A stretch of 7,638 nt of DNA from an uncultured Gemmatimonadota bacterium (GTDB lineage: Bacteria; Gemmatimonadota; Gemmatimonadetes; Gemmatimonadales; Gemmatimonadaceae). Made by a program: the position numbers and the translations under genes. The first letter of the stretch is position 1; each line of letters opens with the position of its first letter. The notes below the pieces were generated by a model. It worked only from the letters and a program-made list of their open reading frames with translations, was not told where the DNA came from and did not search any database. This document shows positions 4,616-7,638 of the stretch, piece by piece. The DNA lies in NCBI GenBank assembly GCA_903906325.1, contig CAIVJV010000202.1, positions 1 to 7,638 of the forward strand. The letters are read 5' to 3'.

Positions 4616-6283
4616 ATGGCCACGCAGAAGCTCATCCTCGACTACGTCTACGAGAAGGAATCGACCCGCGCCGACCGCGTCTATCTGACCCAGCCGGTCG
4701 GGGGCGGCCGGACCATCGACTACACCTGGCGCCAGGTCGTCGACGAGGCCCGGCGGATGGCGGCCCACCTGCGGAGCCTCGGTCTCCAGCCCGGCGACCG
4801 TGTGGCGATGCTCTCCAAGAACTGCGCCCACTTCTTCATGGCGGAACTGGCCATCTGGATGGGGGGCTATACCACCGTCGCGATCTTCCCGACGGAGAAG
4901 GCGGACACCATCGCCTACATCCTGGAGCATAGCGAGGCGAAGGCGATCTTCATCGGGAAGCTCGATGCCGGATGGGAGGCGCAGCTCCAAGGGATCCCGG
5001 ATCGGCTCCACCGGCTCAGCTTCCCGCTCGCGCCCCAGACGATCGGCTCGGCGTGGGATACGGTCATCGCGACGGTGGCGCCGCTCGGCGGGCAACCGGG
5101 CCGGGCGGCCGATGATCTCGCCCTCCTCCTGTACACGAGTGGATCGACCGGCACCCCGAAGGGGGTGATGCACGACTTCGGGCATATCACCGCCGCGGCG
5201 GAAGGGATCGTGCGGGGGATCGACTTCTCCCCGGAGGATCGCGCCCTCTCCTACCTCCCCCTCGCCCACGTCTTCGAGCGCGCGTACATCGAGTGTGCCT
5301 CCTTCGTGGCGGGTGGGCACATCTTCTTCGCCGAGGCGCTCGATACCTTCGTCGCGGACATCCAGCGGGCACGCCCCACGATCTTCATCTCGGTGCCCCG
5401 CCTCTGGCTCAAGTTCCAGCAGGGCGTCTTCGCGAAGATGCCGGCGCAGAAGCTCGATCGCCTCCTCCGCATCCCGCTCCTCAACACGCTGGTGGGGAAG
5501 AAGGTCCTCACGGGGCTCGGGCTCGATCAGGTCCGGCTCGCGGGCTCTGGCTCGGCGCCGATCCCCGCGGACCTCATCGCCTGGTATCGCCGGCTCGGCC
5601 TCAACCTCCTCGAGGGGTACGCGATGAGCGAGGATTTCGCGTACAGCCACCTCTCCACGGAGACGCACAAGCTCCCGGGCTACGTCGGCGTGCCGTATCC
5701 GGACGTCTCGGTCCGGATCAGCGAGGAGGGGGAGGTGCTCATCAAGTCACCCGGGTGCATGGTCGGCTACTACAAGCTCCCCGAGCTCACCTCCGAGTCG
5801 TTCACCTCGGACGGCTACTTCCGCACCGGCGACCGCGGCGAGCGGCGCCCTGACGGGCTCCTTCGCATCACCGGGCGCGTCAAGGAGCTCTTCAAGACGG
5901 CCAAGGGCAAGTATGTGGCCCCGGCGCCGATCGAGAACTTCATCAACGAGCACGAGGCGATCGAACTCTCGTGTGTGAGTGGCGTCGGGCAGCCGTCGGC
6001 CTACGCGATGGTGGTGCTCGCGGAGCACCTGCGCCCACAGATGCGGGACCCGGCGGTCCGCGCCGAGCTCGAGCGGACCCTCACCGATTGGTTGGCGGTG
6101 GTGAATCGCCATGTCTCCGAGTACGAGCGCCTGCAGATGTTCGTGGTGGCGGCCGAACCCTGGTCGATCGAGTCGGAGACGCTGACGCCGACGATGAAAA
6201 TCAAGCGGGCGCGGATCGAGGCCCTGGCGGCGCCGCACGTGGATGCGTGGTACGCGGCGGGGCGACCCGTCCTCTGGCAGTAG
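4616..6283 (+). CDS. AMP-forming long-chain acyl-CoA synthetase-like ligase
   Basis: A 555-residue ANL-superfamily adenylating enzyme, most like long-chain fatty acyl-CoA synthetases: it activates a carboxylic acid with ATP to an acyl-AMP and transfers it to CoA. Motifs in order: ATP P-loop YTSGSTGTPKG (173-183), SYLPLAHVFER (212-222), the A5 region LLEGYAMSED (331-340), ribose-binding YFRTGD with Asp406, hinge GRVKELFKTAKGKYV (420-434), and the catalytic Lys528 in PTMKIKR (525-531). All key residues are present. The A5 motif reads GYAMSED where GYGxTE is usual, so a Gly is Ala and a Thr is Ser; Glu339 is kept. No signal peptide or strong membrane segment is seen. The ATG at 4616 is fixed by a strong GGAGGT and promoter. 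The small gene at 6293 starts 9 bases after the stop, so they are probably cotranscribed. The acid substrate cannot be read from the sequence. Confidence 0.9.
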   Translation: MATQKLILDYVYEKESTRADRVYLTQPVGGGRTIDYTWRQVVDEARRMAAHLRSLGLQPGDRVAMLSKNCAHFFMAELAIWMGGYTTVAIFPTEKADTIAYILEHSEAKAIFIGKLDAGWEAQLQGIPDRLHRLSFPLAPQTIGSAWDTVIATVAPLGGQPGRAADDLALLLYTSGSTGTPKGVMHDFGHITAAAEGIVRGIDFSPEDRALSYLPLAHVFERAYIECASFVAGGHIFFAEALDTFVADIQRARPTIFISVPRLWLKFQQGVFAKMPAQKLDRLLRIPLLNTLVGKKVLTGLGLDQVRLAGSGSAPIPADLIAWYRRLGLNLLEGYAMSEDFAYSHLSTETHKLPGYVGVPYPDVSVRISEEGEVLIKSPGCMVGYYKLPELTSESFTSDGYFRTGDRGERRPDGLLRITGRVKELFKTAKGKYVAPAPIENFINEHEAIELSCVSGVGQPSAYAMVVLAEHLRPQMRDPAVRAELERTLTDWLAVVNRHVSEYERLQMFVVAAEPWSIESETLTPTMKIKRARIEALAAPHVDAWYAAGRPVLWQ

Positions 6284-6292
6284 GCTGAGCGA

Positions 6293-6628
6293 TTGTCCTC
6301 CCCCTTCGATGCGCGTCGCGAGCTCCTTGGCGCCGCCAAGAAGTTCCTCCTCGAGGCGCCGGCCAAGGCCGCCGCGTCCGCCCCACCCGCGTCGGACGAC
6401 TTCGATCCGCCGCGTCTGACCCTTGCCGCTTTGGAGAAGATCTCGATGTCCCGTTCCCGTGAGCGCATCCTGTCCAACCTCGAGGAGCTCTACCGCGAGG
6501 CGTTCCAGCGGGCGGCCGAGTCGGACGATGCGGCGCAGAAGGTGTCGCTCGACTTCGCGTATCGGCGTGAGCAGTTGTATCTCGAGGTGCTGCTCGATGT
6601 CCGCGATGCGTTGGAGCGGCGCGGGTAG
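6293..6628 (+). CDS. Small helical protein of unknown function
   Basis: I do not recognise this 111-residue protein. It starts with a TTG only 9 bases after the ligase stop; no ATG is in frame until residue 52, and the residues before that look genuine (an amphipathic DARRELLGAAKKFLLEAP at 6-23). Residues 24-40 are an Ala/Pro-rich linker. From about 41 to the end the sequence is strongly helical and rich in Glu, Arg and Leu (LAALEKI, RILSNLEELYREAFQRA, FAYRREQLYLEVLLDVRDALERR), suggesting a helical hairpin or a short coiled coil. There are no cysteines, no signal peptide and no membrane segment. Codon choice resembles the neighbours, so it is probably a real gene. The position suggests an operon with the ligase, and a role connected with it is only a guess. 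Confidence 0.7.
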   Translation: MSSPFDARRELLGAAKKFLLEAPAKAAASAPPASDDFDPPRLTLAALEKISMSRSRERILSNLEELYREAFQRAAESDDAAQKVSLDFAYRREQLYLEVLLDVRDALERRG

Positions 6629-6821
6629 GTCCGCACCCGGCGTCCGGACCCACCGGTGTCCTCGCTCCGGCTGATCGTGAATGCGCGGATCGCCACCGGT
6701 GATCCGCGTCGGCCGTGGGCCGATGCGGCCCTGCTCGATGGGGGGCGTGTGGTGGCGATCGGGTCGAGTGCCGAGCTGCGGAAGCGCGCGCCTGCGACCG
6801 CCGAGGTGATCGATGCGCATG

Positions 6822-6845
6822 GGGCCGTCGTGGATCCGACGGCCC
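6822..6845. terminator. Strong hairpin at the convergent junction
   Basis: GGGCCGTCG (6822-6830) and CGACGGCCC (6837-6845) form a perfect 9-base stem around the loop TGGATC. It lies 12 bases beyond the E1 stop on the minus strand and within the end of the amidohydrolase remnant on the plus strand. It is a good candidate for transcription termination of the E1 gene, though no T-tract follows. Confidence 0.5.
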
Positions 6846-6847
6846 TC

Positions 6848-6870
6848 GGCGGGGCGGTCAGTACCCCGCC
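6848..6870. terminator. Second hairpin spanning the E1 stop codon
   Basis: GGCGGGG (6848-6854) pairs with CCCCGCC (6864-6870) around a 9-base loop that contains the E1 stop codon. It directly follows the stronger hairpin at 6822-6845 and the two may work together in the convergent 3' region. There is no T-tract. Confidence 0.4.
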
Positions 6871-7638
6871 ACCTCCTCGTACGCCCTGACGAAGTCCGCC
6901 ACCTGCGGGAGGATCTCATCCTCCAGGCTCGGCGCGTATCCCACGAAGGTGTCCGTGCTCGCCACCCGCTTGACCGGGGCATCGAGCCAGGCGAAGCAGT
7001 CGTCGGCGATGCGCGCCGCGATCTCCGCGCCGTAGCCCCACGAGATCGAATCCTCATAGGCCACGATCACGCGCCCCGTCTTCTTGGCCGAGGCGTACAC
7101 CGTCTCCTGATCCCAGGGTGAGAGGGTGCGGAGGTCGATCACCTCGACCGTGAGACCACGCTCCTCCTCGATCTGCTTGGCGGCCACGAGCGCGCGTTGC
7201 ACCGTCGCGCCGTAGGTCACCACCGTCACATCCGACCCTTCCTTCACGATCCTCGCCTTGCCGAAGGGGATCATGAAGTTCGGGCCGGGATAGGCGGCCT
7301 TGTTGTAGGTCTGGCGGTAGAGATGCTTGTGCTCGAGGAAGATCACCGGGTCCTCGGAGCGGATCGCGGTGCGGAGGAGCCCGTTGGCATCGAGCGCGGT
7401 GCTCGGGCAGACGACGCGGAGCCCCGGGCAGTGCGTGAAGAGCGAGGCCCCGGTCTGCGAGTGATAGATCGCCCCGCGGATGTAGCCGCCGTACGTCGTG
7501 CGCACCACGACCGGCGCGGCGAAGTGATTGTTCGAACGCCACCGCATCGTCGCGAGCTCATCGCGCAGTTGCATGTAGGCGGGCCAGATGTAGTCGAAGA
7601 ACTGGATCTCGACCACCGGCTTGAACCCGCGGAGCGCC
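6858..7638 (-). CDS. 2-oxoacid dehydrogenase E1, beta region (5' end outside window)
   Basis: The C-terminal 259 residues of a thiamine-diphosphate-dependent E1 enzyme (pyruvate or branched-chain 2-oxoacid dehydrogenase), which decarboxylates a 2-oxoacid and passes the acyl group to the lipoyl E2 subunit. The frame is open through the window edge and reads ALRGFKPVVEIQF before the GTG at 7616, so that GTG is internal. Typical beta-subunit stretches follow: EIQFFDYIWPAYMQLRDE, GGYIRGAIYHSQTG, LFTHCPGLRVVCPS, AIRSEDPVIFLEHKHLYR, VTYGATVQRAL, EVIDLRTLSPWD, VIVAYEDS and the C-terminal YAPSLEDEILPQV. The WRSNNHF and HLYRQTYNKAAYPGPNFMIPFGKA segments resemble the forms in which alpha and beta are fused in one chain of about 700 residues. 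I therefore infer a fusion, but the alpha part is not visible. It converges with the amidohydrolase remnant. Confidence 0.88.
   Translation of the reverse strand, partial: ALRGFKPVVEIQFFDYIWPAYMQLRDELATMRWRSNNHFAAPVVVRTTYGGYIRGAIYHSQTGASLFTHCPGLRVVCPSTALDANGLLRTAIRSEDPVIFLEHKHLYRQTYNKAAYPGPNFMIPFGKARIVKEGSDVTVVTYGATVQRALVAAKQIEEERGLTVEVIDLRTLSPWDQETVYASAKKTGRVIVAYEDSISWGYGAEIAARIADDCFAWLDAPVKRVASTDTFVGYAPSLEDEILPQVADFVRAYEEVAGY

Larger units (their letters stand above)
6656..6889 (+). pseudogene. Amidohydrolase N-terminal domain remnant, barrel missing
   Basis: A GTG-initiated 77-codon frame whose first 60 or so residues look like the N-terminal composite strand domain of amidohydrolases (imidazolonepropionase or amidohydrolase-3 type). 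It shows VNARIATGDPRRPWADAALLDGGRVVAIG (about 8-36), SSAELRKRAP (37-46) and VIDAHGAVVDP (51-61). In full-length enzymes this is followed at once by PGxxDxHxH, the first metal site, and then a barrel of 300 residues or more. Here the frame instead continues PTALGG and a Pro-rich tail, then stops inside the 3' end of the convergent E1 gene (32-base overlap). The catalytic barrel is absent from the window. The likely reading is a gene truncated by deletion or rearrangement. A stand-alone small domain protein is possible, since the remaining sequence has no stop or frameshift. It may be cotranscribed with the upstream small gene (27-base gap). Confidence 0.65.

Noticed and set aside
4580..5668. 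Open frame on the minus strand opposite the ligase (362 codons)
   Set aside because: It mirrors the ligase codon pattern, is rich in Arg, Glu and Asp and shows no recognisable domain.
5747..7057. Long open frame on the minus strand (436 codons)
   Set aside because: It is antisense to the ligase C-terminus, the small helical gene and the amidohydrolase remnant, and its product is low-complexity Arg-rich sequence; the ligase motifs on the other strand are clear.

Overview
This is a GC-rich, densely packed bacterial window with short or overlapping gene junctions and mostly ATG starts. Codon choice (strong G/C at third positions), the gene set, and a 2-oxoacid dehydrogenase E1 sequence of the fused alpha/beta kind suggest a chromosomal segment of a Gemmatimonadota-like or similar environmental bacterium. 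The phylum call is inference from style and protein resemblance, not from a marker gene. No tRNA, rRNA, CRISPR array, insertion sequence or phage gene was seen.

Layout. At the left edge, the first 54 codons of a pyridoxamine 5'-phosphate oxidase (pdxH) run off the window on the minus strand, divergent from moaB (219-746, +), a molybdenum cofactor protein. moaB converges on a three-gene minus-strand operon, read from right to left: csaA (2414-2746), a secreted metal-dependent amidohydrolase (1161-2417) and an OsmC-family peroxide reductase (751-1164). These three genes are joined by two 4-base ATGA overlaps. Divergent from csaA is a pair of overlapping genes for thioredoxin-fold [2Fe-2S] ferredoxins (2801-3136 and 3136-3468, +). 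The pair converges on htpX (3480-4322, -), a membrane zinc protease of protein quality control.

The only long intergenic stretch (4323-4615) lies between the divergent htpX and an acyl-CoA synthetase-like AMP-forming ligase (4616-6283, +). It holds a heptanucleotide repeat array arranged as a large inverted repeat, a small dyad near htpX, and a clear -10 box plus Shine-Dalgarno for the ligase. The ligase is followed by a small unrecognised helical protein (6293-6628) and by an apparent amidohydrolase N-terminal remnant (6656-6889) that has lost its catalytic barrel. This remnant overlaps the 3' end of the convergent, 5'-truncated 2-oxoacid dehydrogenase E1 beta region (6858-7638, -). Two strong hairpins sit at that junction.

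Taken together this is mainly housekeeping and stress-related metabolism: cofactor synthesis, redox and peroxide handling, protein folding and quality control, fatty acid activation and oxoacid oxidation. I see no defence or mobile system. The most unusual items are the heptamer array, the barrel-less amidohydrolase remnant, the tandem ferredoxin pair, and two candidate leaderless promoters with identical spacing to the start codon.
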